Source of the DNA: Streptomyces sp. SCL15-4
Lineage (GTDB): Bacteria > Actinomycetota > Actinomycetes > Streptomycetales > Streptomycetaceae
NCBI RefSeq assembly: GCF_033366695.1
Contig: NZ_JAOBTQ010000001.1
Span: 1,922,001-1,986,000, forward strand
Length of the DNA stretch: 64,000 nucleotides
Reading direction: 5' to 3'
Position numbers and translations under genes: made by a program. Position 1 is the first letter of the stretch; each line of letters begins with the position of its first letter. Below, one piece after another: positions 1 to 9,069 of this stretch. A model generated the notes under the pieces. The model was not told the DNA's origin. It saw nothing but the letters and a program-made list of their open reading frames with translations, and did not search any database.

Positions 1-1421
1 CGGCCGCCGTCCGCGCGGACGACTCCTGGCGCGTCGCCCCGGCCCCGGCCGCGCTGAACGACCGGCGCGTCGAGATCACCGGGCCCACCGACCGGAAGAT
101 GACCATCAACGCGCTCAACTCGGGCGCGAAGGTCTGGCTCGCCGACTTCGAGGACGCCTCCGCGCCCACCTGGGAGAACGTCGTCCTCGGCCAGCTCAAC
201 CTGATCGACGCCTACACCCGCGCCATCGACTTCACCGACGAGCGCACCGGCAAGTCGTACGCCCTGCGGCCGAACGAGGAGCTGGCGACCGTCGTCATGC
301 GCCCGCGCGGCTGGCACCTGAACGAACGGCACCTCGCCGACGCCGACGGCACGCCGGTGCCCGGCGCCCTCGTCGACTTCGGCCTGTACTTCTTCCACAA
401 CGCCCGGCGGCTGCTCGACCTCGGCAAGGGCCCGTACTTCTACCTGCCCAAGACCGAGTCGCACCTCGAAGCCCGGCTGTGGAACGAGGTGTTCGTCTTC
501 GCCCAGGACCACCTCGGCATCCCGCAGGGCACCATCCGCGCCACCGTCCTGATCGAGACGATCACGGCGGCGTACGAGATGGAGGAGATCCTCTACGAAC
601 TCCGCGACCACGCCTCCGGGCTGAACGCCGGCCGCTGGGACTACCTGTTCTCCATCGTGAAGAACTTCCGTGACGGCGGCGCCAGGTTCGTCCTGCCGGA
701 CCGCAACGCGGTGACGATGACCGCCCCGTTCATGCGGGCCTACACCGAACTGCTGGTCCGCACCTGTCACAAGCGCGGCGCGCACGCCATCGGCGGCATG
801 GCGGCCTTCATCCCGTCCCGCAAGGACGCGGAGGTCAACAAGGTCGCCTTCGAGAAGGTCCGCGCCGACAAGGACCGCGAGGCGAAGGACGGTTTCGACG
901 GCTCCTGGGTCGCCCACCCCGACCTGGTGCCCATCGCGATGGAGTCCTTCGACAAGGTCCTCGGCGACCGGCCGAACCAGAAGGACCGGCTGCGCGAGGA
1001 CGTCCGCGTCGAGGCGGCCGACCTCATCGCCATCGACTCGCTCGACGCCAAGCCGACGTACGAGGGCCTGGTCAACGCCGTCCAGGTCGGCATCCGTTAC
1101 ATCGAGGCCTGGCTGCGCGGGCTCGGCGCGGTCGCCATCTTCAACCTGATGGAGGACGCGGCCACCGCCGAGATCTCCCGCTCGCAGATCTGGCAGTGGA
1201 TCAACGCCGGGGTCGAGTTCGGCAACGGCGAGAAGGCCACTCCCGAGCTGGCCCGCAAGGTCGCCGCCGAGGAACTCGACGCCATCCGCGAGGAGATCGG
1301 CGAGGAGGCCTTCGCGGCCGGCCACTGGCAGGAGGCCCACGACCTGCTGCTCCAGGTGTCCCTGGACGAGGACTACGCCGACTTCCTCACCCTGCCGGCG
1401 TACGAGCGGCTGCGCGGCTGA
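1..1421 (+). CDS. aceB: Malate synthase A, 5'-truncated by window edge
   Basis: Condenses glyoxylate with acetyl-CoA to malate in the cytoplasm. The reading frame is open from base 3, about 32 codons before the first ATG at 99, so the start lies outside the window and the visible part (about 472 residues) lacks roughly the first 60-70 residues of a ~540-residue protein. Family segments are clear: [20 protein letters not shown], a GRWDYLFS segment, [11 protein letters not shown] and a C-terminal YERL. A 14-bp-stem terminator follows directly. The glyoxylate-producing purine genes from 20 to 60 kb suggest a role in disposing of purine-derived glyoxylate as well as in the glyoxylate cycle; that role is inferred. 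Confidence 0.96.
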   Translation, partial: AAVRADDSWRVAPAPAALNDRRVEITGPTDRKMTINALNSGAKVWLADFEDASAPTWENVVLGQLNLIDAYTRAIDFTDERTGKSYALRPNEELATVVMRPRGWHLNERHLADADGTPVPGALVDFGLYFFHNARRLLDLGKGPYFYLPKTESHLEARLWNEVFVFAQDHLGIPQGTIRATVLIETITAAYEMEEILYELRDHASGLNAGRWDYLFSIVKNFRDGGARFVLPDRNAVTMTAPFMRAYTELLVRTCHKRGAHAIGGMAAFIPSRKDAEVNKVAFEKVRADKDREAKDGFDGSWVAHPDLVPIAMESFDKVLGDRPNQKDRLREDVRVEAADLIAIDSLDAKPTYEGLVNAVQVGIRYIEAWLRGLGAVAIFNLMEDAATAEISRSQIWQWINAGVEFGNGEKATPELARKVAAEELDAIREEIGEEAFAAGHWQEAHDLLLQVSLDEDYADFLTLPAYERLRG

Positions 1422-1433
1422 CCGCCACCCGCT

Positions 1434-1467
1434 CCGAGGGGCCCGGGAACCCACCCGGGCCCCTCGG
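1434..1467. terminator. Bidirectional terminator between convergent aceB and HipA-like gene
   Basis: Perfect 14-bp inverted repeat: CCGAGGGGCCCGGG at 1434-1447 and its complement at 1454-1467, with a 6-base loop. It lies between two convergent stop codons, so it can serve both genes. There is no U-tract, as is usual in Streptomyces. Confidence 0.85.
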
Positions 1468-1479
1468 CCGTCTCCCGGC

Positions 1480-2394
1480 TCAGCCCAGGTGTGCCGACCA
1501 GTCCTGCTCCGCCGCCGGCTTGCCGTGCAGGTCGGGAACGCGCTTCAGCCAGTCCGGGCGGCCCGCCTGGGTCCGGGCCGCGCGGGCGGCCTCCTCGGCC
1601 GCCAGCTCCTCGCGGCTCGGGAAGTCGGTGGGCAGCCACTGGGCCGAGAGCCGGAGCCGGTCCAGCAGATAGCCGACGTAGGCGTCCCGGACGTCGTCGG
1701 GCGTGGCGAACGCGGCGTCCTCGGCGAGCCAGGCGTCCGGCACCTCGGCGACGATCGCGCGCAGCAGGTCCTCGGTCACCCGGGGCGCCAGCTCGGCGTC
1801 GGCGGCGCGCACGTCGGGGCCGTAGTGGCCGAGGGCGTGGTGCCGGAAGTCGTAGCGCCTGCCCGGGGCCGTGGTGTCCCAGCGGTGGTGGAAGACGAGG
1901 GCGGCGCCGTGGTCGATGAGCCACAGCCGGGCCGGCGCGGTGCCGAGGGTGGGCCACACCATCAGGTTGGAGCTGTGGACCGTACGGTCGACGTTGACGG
2001 TCAGCGCGTCCAGCCAGACGATCCGGCCCGCCTCCAGCGGGTCCACCGGGAAGGTCCGGGCGATCTCCGGGGTGAAGTCCCGGGCGCCCGTCAGACAGTC
2101 CATGCCGAGGTTCACGCCGGCGCTCGCGCTGTGCAGCTCGCGCACCTCCTGGTGCGGTTCGGCGGCGGCGATGGCGGGATCGAAGCGGACCAGCACCAGC
2201 TCGGGAAAGCGCAGGCCGAGCGCGCGGGCCAGCTCCCCGACGATGACCTCGGCCACCAGCGCCTTGTGCCCCTGCGCGGAACCGGTGAACTTGACCACGT
2301 ACGTGCCGAGGTCGTCGGCCTCCACGACGCCGGGGACGGAGCCACCCGAGCGCAAGGGTTCGATGTAGCGGGTCGCAGCGACTTCTCTCAGCAT
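1480..2394 (-). CDS. HipA-like kinase family protein
   Basis: 304 residues beginning MLREVAATRYIEP. The chosen ATG at 2394 has a GGGGAG ribosome site nine bases upstream; the open frame extends further but that part has no coding character. An early FTGSAQGHKALVAEV segment may bind nucleotide. NVDRTVHSSN resembles the HipA catalytic loop (N..D-R....N) and LIDHG the metal-binding Asp. It is shorter than HipA (~440 residues), and no HipB-like DNA-binding partner is adjacent, so it is not an obvious toxin-antitoxin pair. The fold assignment rests on motif resemblance; the substrate is unknown. Confidence 0.75.
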   Translation of the reverse strand: MLREVAATRYIEPLRSGGSVPGVVEADDLGTYVVKFTGSAQGHKALVAEVIVGELARALGLRFPELVLVRFDPAIAAAEPHQEVRELHSASAGVNLGMDCLTGARDFTPEIARTFPVDPLEAGRIVWLDALTVNVDRTVHSSNLMVWPTLGTAPARLWLIDHGAALVFHHRWDTTAPGRRYDFRHHALGHYGPDVRAADAELAPRVTEDLLRAIVAEVPDAWLAEDAAFATPDDVRDAYVGYLLDRLRLSAQWLPTDFPSREELAAEEAARAARTQAGRPDWLKRVPDLHGKPAAEQDWSAHLG

Positions 2395-2569
2395 TTTCGA
2401 GGGCTCCCCACTCGCTGGCCTCGCATTCCATGGTCCCGTCCACGGCGCTGCAGTCCGTGCATATGACCACGATGGGCCCTGGGGAGAATCCGGGGAGTTA
2501 CGACTGGCACGCTCCTGTCCCTTCCTCCCCAGCAGCCCATCGATCGCGCCGGAGGCCCTTGCTCCGGCC

Positions 2570-2752
2570 TCAAGGCACGAAGTGAGCATAGTAACCAAGC
2601 GTGACAGCCGGGGAGGGACGCCCGAGCCACCGCGCCAGCGCCCCTACGGACTCCTCCCTGGCGCGCTGGCGCGTCAGACGCGAGGTCGCCTCGGCGTTGA
2701 GAAGCTCCAGCGTGTCCTTCCGCGCCTCCAGTTCAGCCGGTGTCATCGTCAT
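2570..2752 (-). pseudogene. Remnant of a tyrosine recombinase C-terminus
   Basis: A 60-codon frame ending ALARWLGRPSPAVTLGYYAHF, the typical end of phage-type tyrosine integrases (…LGH.SP..TL..Y.H). The catalytic Tyr box is visible, but the core Arg/His/Arg catalytic domain is absent and the first ~30 residues do not resemble an integrase. There is no convincing ribosome site. It sits in a 409-base stretch (2395-2803) between the HipA-like gene and the fibronectin gene with nothing else recognisable, and I see no tRNA or att repeat nearby. It could be a chance small protein; I favour a decayed insertion. Confidence 0.4.
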
Positions 2753-2803
2753 GCCGAGAGCCTGGGAGCCAGGGATGGAAGGGCCGCACCCCGCTCCGGT
2801 GCG

Positions 2804-5071
2804 TCAGGGCGCCATCATCGATATCCCGAACGGCGCGGCCTGGGGGGCCGATTCGGTGCCGTCGGCGGCCACGGCGGTGACGACGTAGTAGTAGTACGCC
2901 CGCGCCAGACCGGCGTCCTTGTACGTCAGTGCCGTGACCCCCGTGGCGATGCGGCGCTCAGGGGTGAAGACGTCCGAGCTGGACGTGGACCGGTAGACGT
3001 TGTACGAGACGGTCGCCTCCTGGTCGCACGCACCGACCTCCCAGTTGAGCTGGGCGTAGTCCGCGCCCCTGCCGCCCCCGGTGATCCGGGGAGTGGCCGG
3101 TGCGGTGAGGACCGGGCAGGCCAGGGTGACTTCGGCCATCGGCGAGAAGTCGGACCACTGGCTGTGCGTGCTGACGGCGCGCACCACGTAGTGCCAGGTC
3201 TTGCCGGCGGGCACGTTCTCGTTCGTGAAGGTCGTCCCTGTGATGAGCGGGGAGACCGAGTACGCCATCGCCGGGTCCGTGCCGGTCGTGCGGTAGACGT
3301 AGTAGCCGGCCACATCGGCCGACGTGCTCGCGGTCCACTCCACCGTGATGTTGCCGTCGGCGGCCGTCGCGGTGACCGAGGCGGGCGCGGCCGGCTTCTC
3401 GTAGACCGGCAGGCGCTTGCCGTAGACGGTGCCGTAGCCGGGCTCGGGCATGGTGGAGACGTTGCCGGCCGCGTCGACGGCGCGGACGGTGTAGCCGAAC
3501 TGCTTGCCGGCCGGGGTACTGGTGTCCAGGTACTCGGCTCCCCGTACCACGGCGATCTGCTCCCACGCGCCGAACGTCGACGCACGCATGACGAGGTAGT
3601 GGTCCGTGTCGTCGGTGTTGGGCGTCCAGACGAGGTGCACGCCGTCCGATCCGTCCCAGGCGTTGAGGCCGTACGGCATGTGCGGCGGGGTGACGTCGCC
3701 GGTGCGGGTGGCCGAGGCCGTCGCTGACGGGTTCGACTCCGTGCCGTGGGTCGTGACCGTCCTGACCTGGTAGTAGCGCACCTCGCGGACGGGCGCCGCG
3801 TAGTCGTCGTAGGCGGGGCCGGTGACCGGCGTCTCGGTCAGCCGGGTCCAGGGACCGTCGGCCGACTCGGCGGCGTAGACGTGGAACCGGTGGGACGCGT
3901 CACCGTCGTACCGCCAGCTTACGGTGTTGCGGTCGACCCAGCCGTTGGCGGAGACGGCCGTCGGCGGCAGGGGCTTGGCCTCGGTGGCGTCGAGCCGGAC
4001 GGGCGCGGAGTATGGGGAGGCGTTGCCCGCACTGTCCTTGGCCCGCACGCGGTAGTAGTAGGTCGTGCCCACGGCGGCGGCCGGGTCGGTCAGGGCATAG
4101 CTCTGCGTGGGTGTGCCGACCGAGGCGAACGGCCCCTCGGGCGCGACAGCTCGCTGCACCTCGTAGGAGCTCGCCCCGCTCACCGCGGACCAGGAGAGCC
4201 GGGCCCCGGCAGACGGGTCGTACGTGGCCGTGAGCCCGGTGGGCACGACGGGGGCCGTCCTGTCGGCGCTGACGACGCTCGTCACGGCGGACAGCGCGGA
4301 GACGTTGTTGGAGCGGTCGACGGCGCGGAGGGCGTACTCGTAGGTGTCGCCGGTGGCCGGGGGCGCCTCGGTGAAGGTGGTGCCCGTGATCAGAGTGGTG
4401 TTGCGCAGGCTCCAGCCGCTGGTGCCGGCGATGCGGCGGTAGACGCGGTAACCGGCCAGGTCCATCTCGTAGTTGCCGGACCAGGTCAGGGTCGTCCTCA
4501 GGGTGGACGCCGAGTAGCTCGACTTCACGCCGGCCGGGGCCAAGGGGGCGGTCTTGTCGTACGTGGCGCCGATGACCGGCTTGTAGGAGAAGGAGACGTT
4601 GGCGGTGCCGGTGAAGGCGGCGAAGTCCACGCGCAGGGTGTGGGTCCCGCGCGGGATCGTGAGGCGGACGGTCTTGCGCTGGGTCGAGCTGACGTTGCGC
4701 CACAGGTCGATCTTGCGGGTGCCGTCGAGGTAGACGCGGGCGCCGTCCTGGACGGCGACGCTCAGGTCGAAGGGGCCGCCGGAGCCGAAGTTGCGGGTGG
4801 TGGTCCAGCGGACCCCGAAGTTGTCGCTCGGCAGGGTCACGCCGGAGGGGTCGCCGTAGCCGTAGTTCTCGGCGATGGCGGTATCGCAGACGGTGGCCTT
4901 CGGAGTGCCGGAGAGGGCGGTGTTGGCGTAGTACTGGGCCGTCCACACGCCGGGCGAGCAGTACACGGCCGCATGCGCGGTCGCGGGGAAGGCGAGGCCG
5001 GTCAGGGCAGTGGCCAGGGAGAGCACGGCCGCACCACCTGTACGGCGCGCCGCGCCGAGGGATCTTCGCAT
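2804..5071 (-). CDS. Secreted PA14 and multi-fibronectin-III protein
   Basis: 755 residues with an N-terminal signal peptide (MRRSLGAARR, a hydrophobic core, and cleavage near AHA-A at about residue 34). Residues ~36-170 look like a PA14 β-barrel (WTAQYYAN, a DGARVYLDG segment, and FAAFTGTANVSFSYKP). Six fibronectin type III repeats follow at roughly 177-265, 272-362, 366-455, 460-550, 556-650 and 655-750, each with a W and a YxVYR-type strand. No catalytic domain or cell-wall anchor is visible, so a carbohydrate- or surface-binding role is only an inference. It is transcribed alone; the 5' region is unusually AT-rich for this genome. Confidence 0.88.
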   Translation of the reverse strand: MRRSLGAARRTGGAAVLSLATALTGLAFPATAHAAVYCSPGVWTAQYYANTALSGTPKATVCDTAIAENYGYGDPSGVTLPSDNFGVRWTTTRNFGSGGPFDLSVAVQDGARVYLDGTRKIDLWRNVSSTQRKTVRLTIPRGTHTLRVDFAAFTGTANVSFSYKPVIGATYDKTAPLAPAGVKSSYSASTLRTTLTWSGNYEMDLAGYRVYRRIAGTSGWSLRNTTLITGTTFTEAPPATGDTYEYALRAVDRSNNVSALSAVTSVVSADRTAPVVPTGLTATYDPSAGARLSWSAVSGASSYEVQRAVAPEGPFASVGTPTQSYALTDPAAAVGTTYYYRVRAKDSAGNASPYSAPVRLDATEAKPLPPTAVSANGWVDRNTVSWRYDGDASHRFHVYAAESADGPWTRLTETPVTGPAYDDYAAPVREVRYYQVRTVTTHGTESNPSATASATRTGDVTPPHMPYGLNAWDGSDGVHLVWTPNTDDTDHYLVMRASTFGAWEQIAVVRGAEYLDTSTPAGKQFGYTVRAVDAAGNVSTMPEPGYGTVYGKRLPVYEKPAAPASVTATAADGNITVEWTASTSADVAGYYVYRTTGTDPAMAYSVSPLITGTTFTNENVPAGKTWHYVVRAVSTHSQWSDFSPMAEVTLACPVLTAPATPRITGGGRGADYAQLNWEVGACDQEATVSYNVYRSTSSSDVFTPERRIATGVTALTYKDAGLARAYYYYVVTAVAADGTESAPQAAPFGISMMAP

Positions 5072-5438
5072 CTACGGATGCTCACAGTTCGATGAGGAGA
5101 TGAGGACAAGGCGTGTATGCCGCCCCAATAGTGCCATTCGGAAGATCACTTGCGATAGGTGGTTTGTGCGGTGGAGCCACCGACGGAATAGCGCTGCGCA
5201 GGTGACGAAACGTAGCCACCAGAGGTTGTTCCATAACGGGTGCGGTGGCTGATGCGTTGAGCATCAGCTCGCGGCGCTCGCGGGTGAGCACCATGTACAC
5301 CGCAGAGCCCACGGTGAGGACGGGGCCGCCCGGGTCCCGCCGGGCGGCTTCCCTGAAAGACGCTGAACGGAGCGGAGAGGGATCACGTATCGGACGGCAG
5401 CCACATCGCGCGGCACACCGCAGGGTCGTCGTGGCCGG
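5072..5438. other. Intergenic region with small palindromes, no gene
   Basis: Lies upstream of the PA14/FnIII gene and downstream of the siderophore synthetase. Bases ~5095-5240 are clearly less GC-rich than their surroundings and contain the palindrome CGGTGGAGCCACCG (5169-5182) plus further GGTGG/CCACC half-sites on both sides, possibly operator sites for the secreted protein. Short open frames here lack ribosome sites and coding bias. I recognise no riboswitch. Confidence 0.5.
5325..5348. terminator. Terminator of the minus-strand siderophore synthetase
   Basis: GCCGCCCGG (5325-5333) pairs with CCGGGCGGC (5340-5348) across a 6-base loop, about 90 bases beyond the TGA at 5439. Confidence 0.6.
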
Positions 5439-6938
5439 TCAGTGGCCCGACAAGGGGTTCGGCAGCGGCAGGTAGCGGGCGTCCGCGCCGTCCGCGGCCG
5501 TCCAGCGCAGCAGCAGGTTGGTCTTGCCGGGCAGGGTGGGCGCGGTGAGCAGCGCGGGGATCTCGGGCAGGTCGTGCCGGGCGAGTTCGCGGCGGACGGC
5601 GGGCCACGGGTCGAGGCCGGGGTGGTGGTCGGCGAGGGCGCCGGCGATCTCGGTGAGGTGGTTGACGACCAGGCAGTACACCACCCGTTCCCAGCCCGCC
5701 GCCCGGCTCACGTCCGGCAGCAGCTTGGCGCCCTCGGCGTCCCGGAACAGCGCCTGCACGGGCGTGCCGGCCGCGTCCACGGCGACCAGGGTGTTCTGCA
5801 GATGGGCCTCCAGGACGACCCCGTGGGCGTCGAACGCGGTCAGGACGGGCGGGACGACCTGCCGCAGATACGCCTCCCACCAGGCGGCCGGGTCCTGCGC
5901 GGCGGCCAGCGGGCTGTCCTCGAACCCCTCGGCGAGGCCCGCCGCGAGCAGTGGTGTGGCGCCCGGCAGCAGATGCCCGCGCAGCCCGTCGCGGACCAGC
6001 ACGGCCAGTTCCTCGAAGGCGAAGACGGCGGTGCGGTAGCCGCGGTCGCTCAGCCAGGCCGCGGACGGGCCCAGCGCCGCGAAGGCGTGCTTGGCGGCGG
6101 TGTCGGTACGGCGCAGCCGGCCGAGGTCGTGGCGCCACAGCCGGCGGATGTCGTTGGTGATCCGGACGTCCAGGCTGAACTTGAGGAAAAGATCGCGGTT
6201 TGGCTCGTACACCGTGCGGACGGCGGCCGTCGGCCAGACGGGGAACGCGGTGGTGCCGAGCCGCAGCAGCCGGCCGTCGGCGAACGCGGGAGCGAGGTCG
6301 CGGCCGGTCAGGTCGAGCTGCCAGGGATGGGCGGGCAGCAGCCGGTAGCCGGGCGGGGCGGTGCCGAGGGCGTCCAGGACGCCGGTGTCGCCCTCCTCGG
6401 CCACCTGGTCCTCGCGGACGCCGAGGAGCGCCAGCGGGAAACGGGCGTGCGCCTCGGGGGCGTACGGCAGCCAGGACGCGACCGGGCCGCCGCCGCGCGC
6501 CTTGGGGGCCGGGTGGTAGGGGTGGCCGGTGAGCAGGGACTGCTCGGAGCGCAGATACGGGTCCCGCGGTGGCGTGGCCCGGGCGCGGGCGGTGAGCAGG
6601 GCGGCGACCGCGTCCCGGCTGTCGATCATCTCGGCGGGCAGGTCGCCGCCGGGCAGCCCGGTGTGCCGGCGCAGCACCTCGGCGACCAGTTTCACCAGTT
6701 CCGGGTGGCCGATGCGGTGCCAGGCGCCCGCCGTGTACACCTCGGGGCCGGTGGGCCGCCGGCCGGCGCGCACCCGCAGCAGCCGGCCGTCCGGCAGCCG
6801 GTGCACCCGGTGGTCACCTGCTGCCGGGAGCGGCTCGGCCACCTCCCGCAGCAGGCAGTTGAGCAGGGGGGCTGCCGCGTACGCGTCGGCCAGGCGGGCC
6901 GCCTCGCCGGTGGGGGGTGTGAGGTCCACGCGTTCCAT
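5439..6938 (-). CDS. IucA/IucC-family NIS siderophore synthetase
   Basis: 499 residues from the ATG at 6938 (MERVDLTPPTG). Enzymes of this family use ATP to condense a carboxylate (often citrate or succinyl derivatives) with an amine or alcohol. Seen: the GHPYHPAPKARGG nucleotide-binding motif, LLPAHPWQLDL, KFSLDVRITNDIRR, VVLEAHLQNTLV and a C-terminal FhuF-like part with LPGKTNLLLRW. The long open frame upstream to 7304 is repeat-encoded and was not included. The gene is divergent from a second synthetase at 7416. No decarboxylase, monooxygenase, transporter or iron box is visible beside the pair, so the product cannot be predicted. Confidence 0.92.
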   Translation of the reverse strand: MERVDLTPPTGEAARLADAYAAAPLLNCLLREVAEPLPAAGDHRVHRLPDGRLLRVRAGRRPTGPEVYTAGAWHRIGHPELVKLVAEVLRRHTGLPGGDLPAEMIDSRDAVAALLTARARATPPRDPYLRSEQSLLTGHPYHPAPKARGGGPVASWLPYAPEAHARFPLALLGVREDQVAEEGDTGVLDALGTAPPGYRLLPAHPWQLDLTGRDLAPAFADGRLLRLGTTAFPVWPTAAVRTVYEPNRDLFLKFSLDVRITNDIRRLWRHDLGRLRRTDTAAKHAFAALGPSAAWLSDRGYRTAVFAFEELAVLVRDGLRGHLLPGATPLLAAGLAEGFEDSPLAAAQDPAAWWEAYLRQVVPPVLTAFDAHGVVLEAHLQNTLVAVDAAGTPVQALFRDAEGAKLLPDVSRAAGWERVVYCLVVNHLTEIAGALADHHPGLDPWPAVRRELARHDLPEIPALLTAPTLPGKTNLLLRWTAADGADARYLPLPNPLSGH

Positions 6939-7078
6939 TCGTCCGTCGTCCAGGGGCCCGTGGCCGTCCCGGCGCACGCGAGGCGCGCCGGCGGGGAGCC
7001 GGAGACGATCAGTATGGCTGCCGTAGGGGCGGCCTCCGCCACTTCCGCGCGAGTGCGCGCGGAACCCGCCACGGCCGT

Positions 7079-7375
7079 TACCCGACCGGTTCCTGCCACA
7101 GCCGTACCCGACCGGTTCCTGCCACGGCCGCACAGACCGGTCCGGCGACAGCCGTGCCCGGCCGGTCCCGGGACGCAGCCGCACGCGACCGACCCCGAGA
7201 GCGCCGTACTCGGTCGCCTCGGACACCGCCGCCACGCCCGGCCATTCCCGGCACCGCCGTACCCGACCGCCCCCGAGACACCGCCATGCCCGGCCACCCC
7301 CCACCCTGCCCTACCCGGACCACCCCGGCACCGCCACGCCCGGCCATCCCCCGCACCGCCCACCCGCCCGGTCCC
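7079..7375. repeat. Degenerate ~26-bp tandem repeat between divergent synthetases
   Basis: About ten or eleven copies of a 24-27 bp unit. The first two are nearly identical (TACCCGACCGGTTCCTGCCA followed by CAGCCG or CGGCCG); later copies decay to the pattern YRCCCGRCCR-CCCC-ACRCCG. It fills most of the 477-base gap (6939-7415) between the two NIS synthetase start codons, where promoters would be expected. Open frames cross it on both strands only because the unit lacks stops. No iron box of the TTAGGTTAGGCT type is visible. Confidence 0.75.
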
Positions 7376-7415
7376 CGACAATCGTGCCGTGCCCCGCCTA
7401 CCCCAGGAGCCGACC

Positions 7416-8963
7416 GTGTGCCCTGCCCCCGCTGCCGCCGAGTCCGTGATCGCCGAGGAGCTGGCCGTGGTCCGGCCCGGCCTGCTGCCCCGGTACGCGG
7501 CGGAGCTGCCCGGCGCCCGGGCCGCCGTGCTGACCCGGCTGTGGCGGGCGCTGGTCCACGAGCCGCTGCCGTTCGTCACCGGCCGGGAGTCCGGCGCGCA
7601 CGGCCTCACGCTGCGTCTGGCCGACGGCCGGCGGCTGCGCGGGCCGCACGCGGACCCGTACGCCACCGCCGCGTACGTCACCGCCGTGCGCCTGGACCGG
7701 GAGCGGTACGCCGATCCGGCGCGGCTGATGTACTCCCTAGGGGTGCCGCACGCGACCGGGTTCGCGGCGGAGCTGGCGCACAGCGTGGCGTCGCTGGCGC
7801 TGTCCCGGGCCGGTGCGGACCGGCGGGAGCGAGAGGAGTGGCCGGTGGGGGTTCCTCCGGCGGGAGGCCGGGAGGGGGACTGGGAGTGGGAGCGGCGGGT
7901 GACCGACGGGCACCCGTTCCACCCGGGCTGCCGGTCCCGGCCCGGTTTCTCGGTGGCGGACCAGCTGGCGTACGGCCCGGAGCACGGGCCGGTGGTGGAG
8001 CTGGGCACGGTGCCGGTGCCGACGGCCGAGTGCGTGGTGTCCGGCGAATGGCCGGACGAACTCCGCGACGGCGGACGGCTGTTGCTGCCGGTGCATCCCT
8101 GGCAGGCGACGCATGTGCTGAAGCGGTCGTACGACACCTGGCGCCCGGCGCGGCCGTTGATGTCGCTGCGCACGCTGGCGCTGCCCGGCGGACCGCATGT
8201 GAAGACCGCGCTGAGCGCCCGGCTGACGTCGTCGGTGCGGGACATCTCCGTGTACTCGGTGCGGGCGGCGGCGCGACTGACGGCGTTCGCCGAGGAGTTG
8301 GCGGCGCGTACCGACGGGCTGCTGCACATCACCCGCACGCTGGCGGCGGCGACCGCGCACTCCCCGGATCTGGCCGCGCTGCTGCGGGAGTCGCCGGAGG
8401 TGTACGCGGGGCCGGGCGAGCGGGTGGTACCGGTGGCCGCGCTCACCACCACGTCGCTGCCCGGCCGTCCCGGCTGGCTGGCGGCGTTCACCCGGCTGGC
8501 GCTCACGGTGGGCCTGCGCCTGCTGGACCTCGGCGTGGCCCTGGAGGCGCACGGCCAGAACCTCCTGGTCGTGCTGGCGGCGGACGGCACTCCGAGGCGG
8601 CTGGTCTACCGCGATCTGGCCGACATCCGCATCAGTCCCGCCCGGCTGTCCCGGCACGGCCTCACCCCGCCCGGCCTCACGGGCCGCCTGATCACCGACG
8701 ACCCGACGGCCCTGCGCCGCAAACTCTTCGGCTCCCTGCTGGCGGGCGCCCTGGCCGCGACGGCGGGCTCCGCCCCCGCCCTGGCCGCGGCCCTGGAACC
8801 CACCCTGCCGGCCCTCCCCCGAACCCCCGACCTCCCCGCCCTGCGCGAATCGCCGCTCCCGGCGAAGGCCCTGACCTTGATGCGCCTCACACCCGACGGC
8901 GGCGGGGACATGTGGACGGAGCTGCCGCATCCCTGTACGGCACACTTTCCGGCGACAAACTGA
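7416..8963 (+). CDS. Second IucA/IucC-family NIS siderophore synthetase
   Basis: 515 residues from a GTG at 7416 with CAGGAG six bases upstream, which fixes the start within a much longer open frame. Motifs parallel its divergent neighbour but differ in sequence: GHPFHPGCRSRPG, LLPVHPWQATH, KTALSARLTSSVRDIS, ALEAHGQNLLVV and RDLADIRIS. The usual C-terminal GK.NLL segment is here LPAKALTLMRL. Two synthetases of different subtype suggest stepwise assembly on a central carboxylate, as in other two-enzyme NIS pathways; this is inferred. It is followed by an unrelated gene after 106 bases. Confidence 0.92.
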   Translation: MCPAPAAAESVIAEELAVVRPGLLPRYAAELPGARAAVLTRLWRALVHEPLPFVTGRESGAHGLTLRLADGRRLRGPHADPYATAAYVTAVRLDRERYADPARLMYSLGVPHATGFAAELAHSVASLALSRAGADRREREEWPVGVPPAGGREGDWEWERRVTDGHPFHPGCRSRPGFSVADQLAYGPEHGPVVELGTVPVPTAECVVSGEWPDELRDGGRLLLPVHPWQATHVLKRSYDTWRPARPLMSLRTLALPGGPHVKTALSARLTSSVRDISVYSVRAAARLTAFAEELAARTDGLLHITRTLAAATAHSPDLAALLRESPEVYAGPGERVVPVAALTTTSLPGRPGWLAAFTRLALTVGLRLLDLGVALEAHGQNLLVVLAADGTPRRLVYRDLADIRISPARLSRHGLTPPGLTGRLITDDPTALRRKLFGSLLAGALAATAGSAPALAAALEPTLPALPRTPDLPALRESPLPAKALTLMRLTPDGGGDMWTELPHPCTAHFPATN

Positions 8964-9069
8964 TGAGACGTCATCTTTAATAGACGCTCTGACGCGTTGG
9001 CCCCGTTCGATCGTCCGGCGGTGTGCCGAAGGCCGGCCGGCCCGGACACGAGAGCCTCGAAAGCAGCAG

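Noticed and set aside
2601..2888. Plus-strand 95-residue open frame
   Set aside because: Opposite the integrase-like fragment and the end of the fibronectin gene; no ribosome site or family resemblance.
3746..5095. Plus-strand open frame opposite the PA14/fibronectin gene
   Set aside because: Gly/Arg/Val-rich shadow of a gene with clear domain structure and signal peptide on the other strand.
5442..7415. Very long open frame antisense to the first siderophore synthetase, continuous with the second
   Set aside because: The part before the GTG at 7416 is opposite a gene with clear family motifs and crosses a tandem repeat; it has no coding bias of its own. Long shadow frames are expected at this GC content.
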